64,000 nt of DNA from assembly GCF_044596045.1 (NCBI RefSeq), contig NZ_CP138995.1, positions 1,364,001 to 1,428,000 on the forward strand, given 5' to 3'. A program made the position numbers and the translations under genes. The notes below the pieces were generated by a model that saw only the letters and a program-made list of their open reading frames with translations, had not been told where the DNA came from and did not search any database. Shown one piece after another: positions 36,288-44,102 of the stretch (positions are counted from its first letter, which is position 1; each line of letters starts with the position of its first letter). Origin of the DNA: Flagellimonas sp947499585. Its GTDB lineage: Bacteria; Bacteroidota; Bacteroidia; Flavobacteriales; Flavobacteriaceae.

Positions 36288-38012
36288 ACCTACGCCATCA
36301 TCAATTAAATGCCCCACCTTTGGGTTATTCAGTTTAACTGTTTCCAAATGCACTAGTATTTCTTGTTGAAACTCCTTGTCATCGCTCTTTTTGGCCAACT
36401 CATAAAGTTCTGTGGGCAAAAGCCAATCATCTGGGTGGTCTTTCTTGAGTTCTTGAAAAACCTTATTTCTAGAAATAGTAGTATTTACACCCTCCCTAAA
36501 ATCCCTGATTTGAGCGTAATATAGCTCCAATTGTTTTCTTTCGGTGTTTTTTACGGATTTAATGGTGGTTTCTGTTAGTTCATGTGAGGTAAGGTCAAAA
36601 CTGTTTAAATCTGCAGGACCATTGAAAGCGGAAACTACTTTTTGGCCAACAGCCATATGGTATAGCCCCCAATTGGGCAGGAATAAATGCGTTCCATCAT
36701 AGGTAACCTTGCAATCTTTAAAGGTGATCAAGATGATTTTACCCTGTAGATTTCGGGTTCCGGTGACTATAGTGCCTTCTATGTTCACACCTCCTTCAAA
36801 TTCTAATGAAATCTGTTCCCCTTCAAAAATTTTGTATGCTTTTAAATCACGAGGACCCATATCCTCAATAGCAAGGTTGATGCCTTTTAACTTGCCAATA
36901 GGGGAGCCAAAGCCTTCCGAATGTTGCTCAGTGCTGTGTCCAACGAGTTCTTTTTCGCGATAAGCCAATGCTGTAGGACCTACCGTTCGTATGTAAACGG
37001 GTTTGCCATTATGTTCAATAACCGAATTGAACTGTCCTGATACTTGAAGCCCCGTACTAAGCTCAATGGTTCCAAGGGCTTTGGAATCTATTAATTTTTG
37101 TATTCCAGATAGTCCTCCGGTACGTAAAGCCATGGTGTTTGCAAAATCCTCTAATACTTGGCTCAGATAGGCAAAATGAGGAGTGACAAAAAGTTGCGGT
37201 TGTGGTTTGGTAATATCAAAGGCTTTTTGGGCTGTTTCAATGGTGTAAGGTTCTTTAACTACATCACTTTGCATGCACCATTTACTTTCCCCAATAGATG
37301 ATAGTAGACCAGCACCATAAATTTTTGGATTATCCAGCGTGCCAATTAAACCATATTCCACTGTCCACCAATGAAGGTTTCGGATAAGGGCCATTTCACT
37401 AGGTACGCCCATATTTTCCTGTAAGTCTTCAATATGCTTTTCGGCCTTGTCTATTTCTTCTTGTGAGGTTCCTGTTGCTTCTTTGATAATGGAAAGATGC
37501 CTTACAGCTTGGTAGAGCTCATAATCTTTGGCACTTGAAATGGCTTTACTACCTATTTCCCCAAAGCGTCTTAAATATTCAGCGTATTCAGGATTTGCAA
37601 TTATAGGAGCGTGTCCTGCCCCTTCATGAATGATGTCTGGAGCTGGGGTGTATTCAATGTTTTCTAGCTGTCTAATATCTGAGGCAATGACCAATACGTT
37701 ATATGCCTGAAACTCCATAAATGCAGAAGGAGGAATAAAACCATCAACGGCAACCGCTGCCCAACCAATCTCTTTTAAAATACGGTTCATGCCATACATG
37801 TTGGGAATATGATCTATGGAAATTCCTGTTTTCAACAAACCATCCACATATGATTTATGGGCCACTTTACTCAAATAGTCCACATTTTTCCTCATTACAT
37901 AGCGCCACACTGCCTGATTAATAGCAGAATAGTCATCATAATTCTGCGGCTTTATGAACTGTTTTAGATGCTCTGGCAGCTTGTCTAGAATGGGATTGGA
38001 TTCGTAATTCAT
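36255..38012 (-). CDS. Aromatic amino acid hydroxylase (phenylalanine 4-monooxygenase-like)
   Basis: A 585-residue protein. The first 350 residues are a pterin-dependent hydroxylase: iron ligands His129 and His134 in HEGAGHAP and Glu219 in HWWTVEYGLIG, preceded by FIPPSAFMEFQAYNVLVIA. About 40 extra residues (helical, KEATGTSQEEIDKAEKHIED) lie between the second His and the Glu compared with the short bacterial enzyme. The C-terminal 230 residues are a strand-rich extension absent from classical PhhA but usual in the flavobacterial long form. It should convert Phe to Tyr using tetrahydropterin and oxygen. Its end overlaps the convergent DUF4230 gene by 33 bases. Confidence 0.88.
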   Translation of the reverse strand: MNYESNPILDKLPEHLKQFIKPQNYDDYSAINQAVWRYVMRKNVDYLSKVAHKSYVDGLLKTGISIDHIPNMYGMNRILKEIGWAAVAVDGFIPPSAFMEFQAYNVLVIASDIRQLENIEYTPAPDIIHEGAGHAPIIANPEYAEYLRRFGEIGSKAISSAKDYELYQAVRHLSIIKEATGTSQEEIDKAEKHIEDLQENMGVPSEMALIRNLHWWTVEYGLIGTLDNPKIYGAGLLSSIGESKWCMQSDVVKEPYTIETAQKAFDITKPQPQLFVTPHFAYLSQVLEDFANTMALRTGGLSGIQKLIDSKALGTIELSTGLQVSGQFNSVIEHNGKPVYIRTVGPTALAYREKELVGHSTEQHSEGFGSPIGKLKGINLAIEDMGPRDLKAYKIFEGEQISLEFEGGVNIEGTIVTGTRNLQGKIILITFKDCKVTYDGTHLFLPNWGLYHMAVGQKVVSAFNGPADLNSFDLTSHELTETTIKSVKNTERKQLELYYAQIRDFREGVNTTISRNKVFQELKKDHPDDWLLPTELYELAKKSDDKEFQQEILVHLETVKLNNPKVGHLIDDGVGLINKSFSHSL

Positions 38013-38083
38013 TGCACTTTTTTAGTCACCATAAAGATACAAAATCACAATGTGTTTCTTGTTAGTTGGTAAGTGGGCATAAA

Positions 38084-38106
38084 AAAACCGCCTCAAGGGC
38101 GGTTTT
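38084..38106 (-). terminator. Intrinsic terminator of the DUF4136 gene
   Basis: AAAACCGCC, loop TCAAG, GGCGGTTTT, with seven T following on the minus strand. It lies just after the stop of the DUF4136 gene. Confidence 0.75.
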
Positions 38107-38113
38107 AAATTTT

Positions 38114-38701
38114 TTAGTTTGCTGCAATCTCGGTAGATGGCGGATATTCTTTGAGAATGTTTGCTACGAACTCACGAATTCGTTCCTCTTTTTTATCAAT
38201 ATTTTTAGTGTTATTTAAGGTGCCTACACCACGACCTTGCCAAACCAATCCTTTGTTTTTGGCATCTATCAAATCTATATACAAAGAACCTTCAGTTCTG
38301 GTACTCACATTATTTCCAAAACCTCCACCTGGGCCCCAAAGCCATGGGTTGTAAAAACCTCCGTAGCCCCAGCCACCCCAACCCCAGCCACCCCAGCCAA
38401 AGTTGTTGTTGTATACATCTACTTGCTCGCGTTCTTTCGTAAAAATATTCACCAACAAATCTGGTTGTTGGGATTTTACAAAACCGCGAGAACTCATTTC
38501 GGTATCAATAGCTTTTAGAATTCGTTTTTTGTCCAAATCGGATATTTGGGCCTTGTCTATACCTGTTTTATAAAAGGCATAAGTCTTATAGGTTTTAAAA
38601 TCCGCTTCTTTATCATAGTCGGCAATAACCCTAACAGAGCTGCAGGATGCCAAGAAAGTAACTGCGAGAGCAGTTAGTGTTAATAGTTTTAAATTTTTCA
38701 T
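38114..38701 (-). CDS. DUF4136 lipoprotein
   Basis: A 195-residue lipoprotein with lipobox TFLASC. DUF4136 segments are visible (DYDKEADFKTYKTYAFY, KKRILKAIDTEMSSRGF, LYIDLIDAKNKGLVWQGRG). A Gly/Trp-rich insert (GWGGWGWGGWGYGGF) sits in the middle. Envelope protein of unknown function, widespread in Bacteroidota. Confidence 0.88.
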   Translation of the reverse strand: MKNLKLLTLTALAVTFLASCSSVRVIADYDKEADFKTYKTYAFYKTGIDKAQISDLDKKRILKAIDTEMSSRGFVKSQQPDLLVNIFTKEREQVDVYNNNFGWGGWGWGGWGYGGFYNPWLWGPGGGFGNNVSTRTEGSLYIDLIDAKNKGLVWQGRGVGTLNNTKNIDKKEERIREFVANILKEYPPSTEIAAN

Positions 38702-38771
38702 AGTAATCTTTTTTTTGAGTTCATAGAAATGACTACAAATTAATCACAAATATTATGCCGAATATTCCCGT

Positions 38772-38933
38772 TCAAGGTCTGCCATTTGTTTTTTTGTCGT
38801 AACCGTAGGGGCAATGTCTACAGCCGCTTTCACAACAATAGCCTCGTTTTAAATGGTATTTTTCTGTAAATACTTTGTACCCCTCCTCAGAGAGATAAAA
38901 ATCACCCTCTTCCAAGGGAATAAGCTCCTTCAT
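38772..38933 (-). CDS. DUF5522 small cysteine-rich protein
   Basis: A 53-residue frame with the signature RGYCCESGCRHCPYGY, the four-Cys motif of the DUF5522 family found as a tiny conserved gene in flavobacteria. N-terminal part EGDFYLSEEGYKVFTEKYHL also fits. The Cys cluster suggests metal binding. The gene is too short for many gene callers. Confidence 0.8.
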   Translation of the reverse strand: MKELIPLEEGDFYLSEEGYKVFTEKYHLKRGYCCESGCRHCPYGYDKKTNGRP

Positions 38934-39113
38934 ATCTTACGAAACCAATTTCGTTACTTATAAAATTAAGGTATTCCAGTGAATAGGACTAGGATTTTAC
39001 AATTTGAAGGCACCTTGAGTAGTTCACCGAAAATGTTAAGTGTATTATCGAAACAATTTAATTTTCACAAAATTTAGCTGTTATATTTGTAGGAATCTTA
39101 TGATAGTTTTAGT

Positions 39114-39443
39114 GTGATATTAGTATTTAAACACTTTTTTTATCGAAATTATGTAGGCTTGTCCCTTTGGCCTTTCATCATCTTAAAAGAGGATGCGCTC
39201 AGAAATGATGAGGCACTCATTAATCATGAGCGTATACATCTTAAGCAGCAGCGAGAACTATTTATCCTCCCTTTTTATATCCTTTATATCTCTGAATGGT
39301 TGCTAAGAACATTACTTTATCTTGATAGTTATAGAGCATATCAAAATATAAGTTTTGAACGTGAGGCATATGCCAATGAGAATGATAAAGATTATCTTTC
39401 GCAAAGAAAAACCTTTGGTTTTTTGGATTATTTGACGCGATAA
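39114..39443 (+). CDS. Small membrane protein with a zinc-peptidase-like HExxH motif
   Basis: The product is 109 residues. It contains HERIHLKQQREL (an HExxH motif), a hydrophobic helix (LFILPFYILYISEWLL), and FEREAYANE, an E-x-x-A-Y segment resembling the third ligand of minimal gluzincins. The start is GTG 39114, as upstream ATGs hit stops. Similar short proteins with this layout occur in flavobacteria and may be minimal membrane-bound metalloproteases, but activity is unproven. It lies 9 bp before the PLP enzyme gene. Confidence 0.7.
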   Translation: MILVFKHFFYRNYVGLSLWPFIILKEDALRNDEALINHERIHLKQQRELFILPFYILYISEWLLRTLLYLDSYRAYQNISFEREAYANENDKDYLSQRKTFGFLDYLTR

Positions 39444-39452
39444 ACTCACAAC

Positions 39453-40358
39453 TTGTTAATCCCCAATCAAAAAGTACACTTACCTCTTCTTGAGGAAAAA
39501 GGCATAACGCTTTGTTTAAAGCGGGAGGATACCATACACCCTTTTATCTCAGGTAATAAATACCGAAAGTTAAAATACAATTTACTTGAGGCAAAAAGAC
39601 AAGAACACACCGCGCTACTAACTTTTGGTGGTGCATTTTCCAACCATATTGCTGCCACGGCATTTGCAGGTAAAGAAGCAGGATTAAAAACCATTGGTAT
39701 TATCCGTGGCGAAGAACTTAAAGATAGCTGGACAGAAAACCCCACTCTAAAACTGGCCAAGGAACATGGAATGGAATTTCATTTTGTGTCACGAAGTGAT
39801 TACAGAGAAAAAGATACTTCAACTTTTTATGAAAGACTGAAATCTCTTTTTGGTGATTTTTATTTGTTACCAGAAGGAGGAACCAATGCTTTGGCGGCAA
39901 AAGGCTGTGAAGAAATTTTGACCGAAGCAGATATGGAATTCGATTTTGTTTGCAGTTGTGTGGGGACTGGTGGCACTGTGGCCGGTCTTATCAATTCAGC
40001 AAAGCCGCATCAAACCGTTTTAGGGTTCCCAGCGTTAAAAGGTGATTTTCTAAAGCAGGATATTCTTAAATTTGCCCGTAATGAAAATTGGGAGTTTATT
40101 CCTGATTACCATTTTGGAGGCTATGCCAAGGTAGATGAACGCTTGATTGATTTCATCAATATCTTTAAAAAAGAAACCCAAATTCCATTAGACCCCATTT
40201 ACACGGGAAAAATGCTTTTTGGTATTTTAGACATGGTAAAGCAAGGGTTTTTTAAACCAGGCGCCAGTATTTTGGCCATCCATAGTGGAGGATTACAAGG
40301 TATAAAAGGCATGAACCTTGTATTGAAGAAGAAAAATTTACCGTTATTGGACATATGA
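39453..40358 (+). CDS. PLP-dependent deaminase (ACC deaminase / D-cysteine desulfhydrase family)
   Basis: A 301-residue fold-type II PLP enzyme. The Schiff-base Lys is in SGNKYRKLKY (about residues 33-42), the substrate-binding SNH in GGAFSNHIAATA, and the phosphate loop in GTGGTVAGL. Family members deaminate 1-aminocyclopropane-1-carboxylate or D-cysteine; which substrate is not decidable by eye. The start is a TTG at 39453 giving a normal N-terminus. It overlaps the following glucosaminidase gene by four bases. Confidence 0.88.
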   Translation: MLIPNQKVHLPLLEEKGITLCLKREDTIHPFISGNKYRKLKYNLLEAKRQEHTALLTFGGAFSNHIAATAFAGKEAGLKTIGIIRGEELKDSWTENPTLKLAKEHGMEFHFVSRSDYREKDTSTFYERLKSLFGDFYLLPEGGTNALAAKGCEEILTEADMEFDFVCSCVGTGGTVAGLINSAKPHQTVLGFPALKGDFLKQDILKFARNENWEFIPDYHFGGYAKVDERLIDFINIFKKETQIPLDPIYTGKMLFGILDMVKQGFFKPGASILAIHSGGLQGIKGMNLVLKKKNLPLLDI

Positions 40359-41206
40359 TCAGGCGAATAGGATATCTAGTAGTGTTGGCTTTATTGGTTG
40401 CAAGTTGTGGAGCTAAAAAGCGAACCCCATCAAAAAAAACAAAAACGGTGGTTAAGACCAAACCAATCCGTAACCCCAATACTGGAATTCCCAAAGACGG
40501 TACAAAAGAGTCAGAATTATATCCCTTGCCTGTTAACCCCGGAAGGTTTGTAAAATTCCCGGTTGCCAATACACAGGAGTATATTGAAACGTTCTCGGAG
40601 ATGGCTCAATACGAAATGCGTGCCTTTGGCATTCCGGCAAGTATCACATTGGCCCAAGGTATTTTAGAGAGCGGTTCGGGTAAAGGAGAGCTTACCAAAA
40701 AAACCAACAATCACTTTGGTATTAAATGCCATACGGGTTGGGATGGCGAATTCGATTTTCATGATGATGATGCCAAGGGCGAATGTTTTAGGAAATACAA
40801 CCACCCTATGTATTCATTCAGGGATCATAGTGTTTTCCTTTCTTCCCGTTCCCGGTATAAATTCTTATTCAATTATAGACGGAACGATTATAAAAAATGG
40901 GCGTACGGCTTGCGTGAAGCGGGTTACGCCACAGACCGTAAGTATCCCCAGAAACTTATTGCCCTTATTGAACGCTACAATTTGGATCAATACGATGAGA
41001 AAGTGGTTCGTGGCGGATTGGAAACAGTACGAAAACCCAAACAATATGAAGTGTTTACCCATGTGGTGGAAAAAGGGGAAACACTATACGCCATCTCTCG
41101 AAAATATACCATTTCGGTAGACGAACTCAAACAAATCAATAATTTGAATACCAATACGCTGGCCATAGGACAGGTACTCAACATTCGAAAAGAAAAAACA
41201 AAATAA
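40355..41206 (+). CDS. Glucosaminidase lipoprotein with LysM domain
   Basis: The product is 283 residues with lipobox VASC. A Mannosyl-glycoprotein endo-beta-N-acetylglucosaminidase (FlgJ-like) domain covers residues about 70-215: GIPASITLAQGILESGSGKG with the catalytic Glu, NNHFGIKCH, FRDHSVFLSSRSRYKFLF. A LysM domain follows (EKGETLYAISRKYTISVDEL, ending IGQVLNIRKE). It hydrolyses peptidoglycan glycan strands. It overlaps the PLP enzyme gene by ATGA. Confidence 0.93.
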   Translation: MIRRIGYLVVLALLVASCGAKKRTPSKKTKTVVKTKPIRNPNTGIPKDGTKESELYPLPVNPGRFVKFPVANTQEYIETFSEMAQYEMRAFGIPASITLAQGILESGSGKGELTKKTNNHFGIKCHTGWDGEFDFHDDDAKGECFRKYNHPMYSFRDHSVFLSSRSRYKFLFNYRRNDYKKWAYGLREAGYATDRKYPQKLIALIERYNLDQYDEKVVRGGLETVRKPKQYEVFTHVVEKGETLYAISRKYTISVDELKQINNLNTNTLAIGQVLNIRKEKTK

Positions 41207-41208
41207 TT

Positions 41209-41281
41209 TGTCACATCGAGCACAGTCGAGATGTCTTGTGCTTTGAATCGTTTTCGTCCTTCGATATACTCAGGATGACAA
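41209..41281. repeat. Palindromic intergenic element, copy 1 (inverted)
   Basis: About 73 bp: TTGTCACATCGAGCACAG..., with the inner palindrome ATCGAGCACAGTCGAGAT, an AT-rich spacer, then CCTTCGATATACTCAGGATG and ACAA. Its reverse complement aligns with the elements at 47023 and 49305. Lies between the glucosaminidase gene and hemL. Confidence 0.75.
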
Positions 41282-41312
41282 CTTGAACTGACAATTAAAT
41301 AGAAAATAATCC

Positions 41313-42590
41313 ATGCTATACCAAAGAAGTAGCGCCTTATTTACTGAGGCCAAAAAATATATCCCTGGTGGGGTAAATTCCCCAGTAAGAGCGTTTAAAG
41401 CAGTAGGGGGCGACCCTATTTTTGTAAAAGAAGCAAAGGGCGCCTACCTCTATGATGAAGATGGCAACCAGTTAATTGACTATATCGCTTCTTGGGGTCC
41501 TCTTATTTTGGGTCATGCATACGAACCAGTAATCAATGCAGTGGTGGAGAAGGCCAAAAAAGGAACTTCCTTTGGAATGCCCACGGAGATTGAAACGGAA
41601 TTGGCAAAACTGGCCGTTTCCATGGTGCCAAATATAGATAAGATTCGCTTTGTGAATAGTGGTACCGAAGCCTGTATGAGTGCCGTGCGACTTGCCCGGG
41701 GCTATACAGGAAAAGATAAGATCATCAAATTTGCGGGTTGCTACCACGGCCATTCCGATTCTTTTTTGATACAAGCAGGGAGTGGTGCGGTTACTTTTGG
41801 TAGTCCTAACAGCCCGGGCGTTACACAAGGAACGGCCAAGGACACCCTTTTGGCGGAGTACAATGACCTAGAAGGTGTAAAAGCGTTGGCTGCAGCTAAC
41901 AAAGGCGAAATTGCTGCTATTATTTTGGAGCCCGTAGCAGGAAATATGGGTTGTATTATTCCTAATGATGAATTTATCCAAGGATTACGAAAATTGTGCA
42001 CGGAGGAAGGCATTCTTTTGTTGTTTGATGAGGTGATGACCGGTTTCCGATTGGGAAAAGGCGGAGCACAGGAAGCTTTGGGGATTGATGCAGATATTGT
42101 AATGTTCGGAAAGGTAATAGGAGGTGGACTTCCCGTAGGAGCATTTGCTGCAAAAGCGGAAATTATGGCTCATTTGGCTCCTGATGGCCCTGTATACCAA
42201 GCAGGTACCTTAAGTGGGAACCCATTGGCCATGAGTGCAGGACTTGCTATGCTCACAGAACTAAACAACAAACCAGAAGTCTTTTCCAGCCTGGCGGAGA
42301 AAACCGAATATTTGCACAAAGGCATTGCCAGTGTATTGACGGAAAAAGGCGTAGCACACCAAATTAATCGATACGGCAGCATGATTTCAGTACATTTTTG
42401 TGAAGCGCCAGTGGTTGATTTTGTCTCTTCAGCAAAAGGAAATAACGATACCTTTAAAAAATACTTTCATGGTATGTTGGACCAAGGCGTTTATTTACCT
42501 CCTTCCGCTTTTGAGAGTTATTTTTTAAATGATGCCATCAGCTATACTGATTTGGATAAAACCATTGATGCGGTTAAGAACGTTTTTTAA
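41313..42590 (+). CDS. hemL: Glutamate-1-semialdehyde 2,1-aminomutase
   Basis: A 425-residue PLP aminomutase of heme biosynthesis, making 5-aminolevulinate. The conserved start KYIPGGVNSPVRAFKAVGG, VNSGTEACMSAVRLARGYTG, DEVMTGFRLGKGG and the active-site Lys in FGKVIGGGLPVGAF are all there. Full length. Preceded by the palindromic element and with no neighbour on the same strand downstream. Confidence 0.97.
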   Translation: MLYQRSSALFTEAKKYIPGGVNSPVRAFKAVGGDPIFVKEAKGAYLYDEDGNQLIDYIASWGPLILGHAYEPVINAVVEKAKKGTSFGMPTEIETELAKLAVSMVPNIDKIRFVNSGTEACMSAVRLARGYTGKDKIIKFAGCYHGHSDSFLIQAGSGAVTFGSPNSPGVTQGTAKDTLLAEYNDLEGVKALAAANKGEIAAIILEPVAGNMGCIIPNDEFIQGLRKLCTEEGILLLFDEVMTGFRLGKGGAQEALGIDADIVMFGKVIGGGLPVGAFAAKAEIMAHLAPDGPVYQAGTLSGNPLAMSAGLAMLTELNNKPEVFSSLAEKTEYLHKGIASVLTEKGVAHQINRYGSMISVHFCEAPVVDFVSSAKGNNDTFKKYFHGMLDQGVYLPPSAFESYFLNDAISYTDLDKTIDAVKNVF

Positions 42591-42610
42591 AAGAAGTTTG
42601 CTCCTTCCTG

Positions 42611-42638
42611 TTGTCATCCTGAGCATAGTCGAAGGAAA
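42611..42638. repeat. Partial palindromic element
   Basis: TTGTCATCCTGAGCATAGTC then GAAGGAAAG, one end of the element family, without the second half. The rest of this 224-bp gap (42591-42814) holds further scraps with the same CGA/TCG style but no gene. Confidence 0.5.
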
Positions 42639-42814
42639 GATAAGGTGCCCGAAGATCATTTAGACATGTGAAGTGAAGCGACGATTGAGAAATCTAAGGC
42701 CCCAAAAAGTAATTCCTCACATTCGGCTTGAAGAACCACGTCAGTTTGAGTGGTGTTGAATTACGAATACTTCTCGATACGATTATGTAAAATCACTCTA
42801 AGTGACGATTGCTT

Positions 42815-43987
42815 TTAATTTCTACGTTTTTTGAACAATCCCCACAACCCTAAAATAGGGCCAAGAGCTAAAACTGTAAAAAGATATTGTGTAGGGATAA
42901 CATCCTGAAGTGCGGCAATCACCTGTAAGCTAACTATGGTGATGGCAAAACCAATACAATTGACAATGGTCAGTGCGGTGCCTTTAATTTCTACTGGGGC
43001 ACTCTGCGCTACCATGGTAGAAAAGAGGGGTGAATCTGCAATGACTACCATACCCCAAAACAACAAGAATGCTATAAAAACGGGAGTGGAGGCGTAAAGC
43101 AACAGAAATGGAGATACCAAACAGCAAATCCCAGAGAGGAATAGGGAGGTGGCCGCAATACGTTTAGTGCCCCTACGCTGCGAAATATATCCCCCAAGCA
43201 CGCAGGCCAATCCACCAATCGCAATGACCCAAAACGACCAGAAGGAAACACGAAATAGGTTATGCCCCTGCCATTCCGCATGTAGCCCAAGCAAAATCGG
43301 AACAAAAGCCCAAAACGTATAGAGTTCCCACATATGTCCAAAATAGCCAAGAGCAGCGGCCCTAAAATCCTTCTTTTTAAAAACAGAAAAACAAGCTGTA
43401 AAGTTGAGATGTTGGCTGGGTTTTCGGTAGGGGCCATTGGGCACTAAAACTACCATAAGGACACCACCCAAAACGGCAAGTGCAGAGGTGGTATAGATTA
43501 CATATTGCCAGGGAAATACAGCAGAAAGCCATTTTAGAAAATGCGGCAGGGCGGTACCTAATACCAAAGCACCTACCAAATAGCCAAGTGATTTGCCCAA
43601 GCCCTTATTAAAATAATCTGCGGCGATTTTCATGCCTACGGGATAAATACCCGCCAGAAAGAAACCGGTCAAAAATCGAAATATTAAAATGCTGGTCCAA
43701 CCACTACCTTCCCAAATAATACCTAGATTAAAGATAGCACCCAGAATGGCACTCCATAAAAATACTTTAGAGGGCGAAAAACGATCTGTTAATGTTAATA
43801 AGGCAAAGAGTAAGGTACCGATGATAAAACCAAATTGCACAGCCGAAGTGATGTTGCCTAAACTGTTTTCGCCTAAATTAAAATGGGCAATTAAAGAAAT
43901 CAGTACGCCATTCCCTGCAAACCAGAGTGATGTGCAAAAAAATTGCGCAATTACGATAATGAAGAGAATATGTTTGGGAGGTTTCAC
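42815..43987 (-). CDS. MFS transporter
   Basis: A 390-residue protein with about 12 transmembrane helices. A major-facilitator-type loop motif after helix two (LTLTDRFSPSKVFLWSAILG) and a GMKIAADYFNKGLGKSLGY segment are visible. It is of the drug/nutrient exporter type; the substrate is not predictable. No regulator is adjacent. Confidence 0.85.
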   Translation of the reverse strand: MKPPKHILFIIVIAQFFCTSLWFAGNGVLISLIAHFNLGENSLGNITSAVQFGFIIGTLLFALLTLTDRFSPSKVFLWSAILGAIFNLGIIWEGSGWTSILIFRFLTGFFLAGIYPVGMKIAADYFNKGLGKSLGYLVGALVLGTALPHFLKWLSAVFPWQYVIYTTSALAVLGGVLMVVLVPNGPYRKPSQHLNFTACFSVFKKKDFRAAALGYFGHMWELYTFWAFVPILLGLHAEWQGHNLFRVSFWSFWVIAIGGLACVLGGYISQRRGTKRIAATSLFLSGICCLVSPFLLLYASTPVFIAFLLFWGMVVIADSPLFSTMVAQSAPVEIKGTALTIVNCIGFAITIVSLQVIAALQDVIPTQYLFTVLALGPILGLWGLFKKRRN

Positions 43988-44102
43988 CCTTCTAATTTAA
44001 AACTGAAAAATAGTCATTTCGAAGGAGCTAAACGACGGAGAAATCTCTAAGCTAAAATAAAACTAGTATCACTAAAAACATCTAGATACCAGCTCATTCA
44101 CT

